NCBI GenBank assembly: GCA_900764225.1
Contig: CAAFNG010000182.1
Coordinates: forward strand, 1 to 7,014
Reading direction: 5' to 3'
DNA: 7,014 nucleotides
Origin: Lachnospiraceae bacterium
Lineage (GTDB): Bacteria; Bacillota; Clostridia; Lachnospirales; Lachnospiraceae
The notes under the pieces are model-generated. The model searched no databases. It was not told the DNA's origin and worked only from the letters and a program-made list of their open reading frames with translations. The position numbers and the translations under genes were made by a program. The first letter of the stretch is position 1; the number at the start of each line of letters is the position of its first letter. This document shows, one piece after another, positions 6,194-7,014 of this stretch.

Positions 6194-6961
6194 TTAGACC
6201 GTTGCCTGCTCGTCTCCTTCGTCCCGGTATTCCAGAGGACTTTTTCCGGTGTGCTTCTTGAAGATCCGGCTGAAATAGCCCTGATCGTGATAACCGCACA
6301 TTTCTCCGATCTGTTTCACGGAAAGAGAGGGCTCATGAATAAGGAGCTTTTGCGCGTGGCTCATTCGGAGATTGATGAGATACTTGGTAGGCGTACAGTC
6401 GTATATCTGGCAGAAAATCTTGGTCAGATAACTTGGACTGTAATTCATAGTACCTGCGATCAGGTTCAGATTGATATCCTCGGCGTAATTCTGCACCATG
6501 AAATCTTTGAGGAGTGCTGCGATCTGTCCGGGAGACATGGAAGCAGCGCCTGGTGTGAATACGGTTTCGTAATCGTCCTGCTTGATCTGAAGCTCCTGTT
6601 TGATCTTCAGGAGAACATTCTGAAGCTCCTCTGAGTCTACCGGCTTCAGGAGATAATCGGAAACCTTGAGAGTAATGGCTTTTTTGGCATATTCAAAATC
6701 AGAAAATCCACTGGTGATCACAAATTTTGTAAAAGGAAACTGATCCCTTATTTTAGTGAGAAGAGTGATCCCATCCATGACCGGCATCCGGATATCGGTA
6801 AATACCACATCCGGGCTCAGCTTTTCTACGAGATCCAGTGCCTGTACACCGGTCTGGGCTGTTCCGATCACATGAAAATCGGAATCCGCTTTCTCGATCT
6901 TATGTACCAGATTATTCAGAAGAAGTTCTTCATCTTCTGCAACAACAACAGTGTAATTCAT
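6194..6961 (-). CDS. Response regulator with AraC-type DNA-binding domain (YesN-like)
   Basis: This 255-residue protein is a predicted two-component output regulator. The receiver domain spans about 1-120, with acidic pocket Glu9/Asp10, phospho-acceptor Asp56 in FTDIRMPVMDG, Ser84 in ITSGFSDFEYAKKA and Lys106 in YLLKPVD, so all key positions are intact. A short linker (about 122-150) leads to a double helix-turn-helix: first unit about 163-186 (INLNLIAGTMNYSPSYLTKIF), second about 214-238 (SVKQIGEMCGYHDQGYFSRIF), ending TGKSPLEYR. Many YesN proteins are near 500 residues; this is a compact form. GGAGGG at 6973-6978 (read on the minus strand) supports the start, with an 11-nt spacer that is slightly long. 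YesN-type regulators often control sugar uptake genes and pair with a histidine kinase encoded nearby; none is seen before the contig ends. Confidence 0.93.
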   Translation of the reverse strand: MNYTVVVAEDEELLLNNLVHKIEKADSDFHVIGTAQTGVQALDLVEKLSPDVVFTDIRMPVMDGITLLTKIRDQFPFTKFVITSGFSDFEYAKKAITLKVSDYLLKPVDSEELQNVLLKIKQELQIKQDDYETVFTPGAASMSPGQIAALLKDFMVQNYAEDINLNLIAGTMNYSPSYLTKIFCQIYDCTPTKYLINLRMSHAQKLLIHEPSLSVKQIGEMCGYHDQGYFSRIFKKHTGKSPLEYRDEGDEQATV

Positions 6962-6983
6962 ATTATTTTATTCCCTCCGCATC

Positions 6984-7014
6984 CTGTCTCTTATACACAT
7001 CTGACGCTGCCGAC
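6984..7014 (-). other. Illumina Nextera Read 1-side adapter (artefact)
   Basis: This is the reverse complement of the Nextera Read 1 adapter: the Tn5 mosaic end (6984-7002, starting CTGTCTCTTATACACATCT) followed by GACGCTGCCGAC. With the adapter at bases 1-49 it shows that both contig ends are tagmentation ends. The minus-strand gene at 6194-6961 therefore loses its upstream context artificially. Confidence 0.98.

Noticed and set aside
6149..6634. 161-codon plus-strand reading frame
   Set aside because: It lies antisense to the well-supported response regulator, begins in the terminator loop, and its translation matches no family pattern.

Overview
The window is a complete short contig, probably from a gut Lachnospiraceae bacterium (Clostridia, Bacillota). 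The evidence is moderate GC, strong AGGAGG-type ribosome binding sites, TAA stops throughout, and the gene types present: AraC/YesN-style regulators, a GH31 glycosidase, a UPF0145 protein and a HelD-type helicase. Genus cannot be fixed from the sequence alone. The first 49 and last 31 bases are not genomic. They are Illumina Nextera (Tn5) library adapters, so real DNA runs from 50 to 6983.

Left part (50-3654): a promoter with a perfect TATAAT box drives a cupin/AraC-type regulator (149-1027). A long rho-independent terminator follows (1063-1116). Next is a family 31 glycoside hydrolase reading frame (1174-3543), broken by one in-frame TAA at codon 309 where homologues usually have tyrosine. 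The break leaves an N-terminal piece (1174-2100) without catalytic residues and a C-terminal piece (2119-3543) holding both predicted catalytic aspartates. Every other gene here ends with TAA, so recoding is not a good explanation. A nonsense mutation or a base error is the simplest reading. An unusual two-tier hairpin with T-runs on both strands lies downstream (3580-3654).

Middle part (3655-6174): a recognisable promoter and a small leader hairpin precede a two-gene operon. It encodes a UPF0145/YbjQ-like protein (3746-4066) and, 5 nt later, a 682-residue UvrD-like helicase of the HelD type (4072-6120), which in Bacillota releases stalled RNA polymerase. A perfect 16-bp palindromic terminator (6133-6174) closes this operon and also serves the gene converging from the right.

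Right part (6194-6983, minus strand): a compact response regulator with a receiver domain and an AraC-type DNA-binding domain. Its partner histidine kinase is not in the window and may lie beyond the contig end.

The left part looks like a sugar-use locus: a sugar-sensing regulator beside a glycosidase, probably acting on alpha-glucosides or alpha-xylosides. I see no new multi-gene system. The points most worth checking are the GH31 nonsense codon, the complex hairpin at 3580-3654 and the candidate regulatory repeats. No stretch longer than 300 bases lacks a gene.
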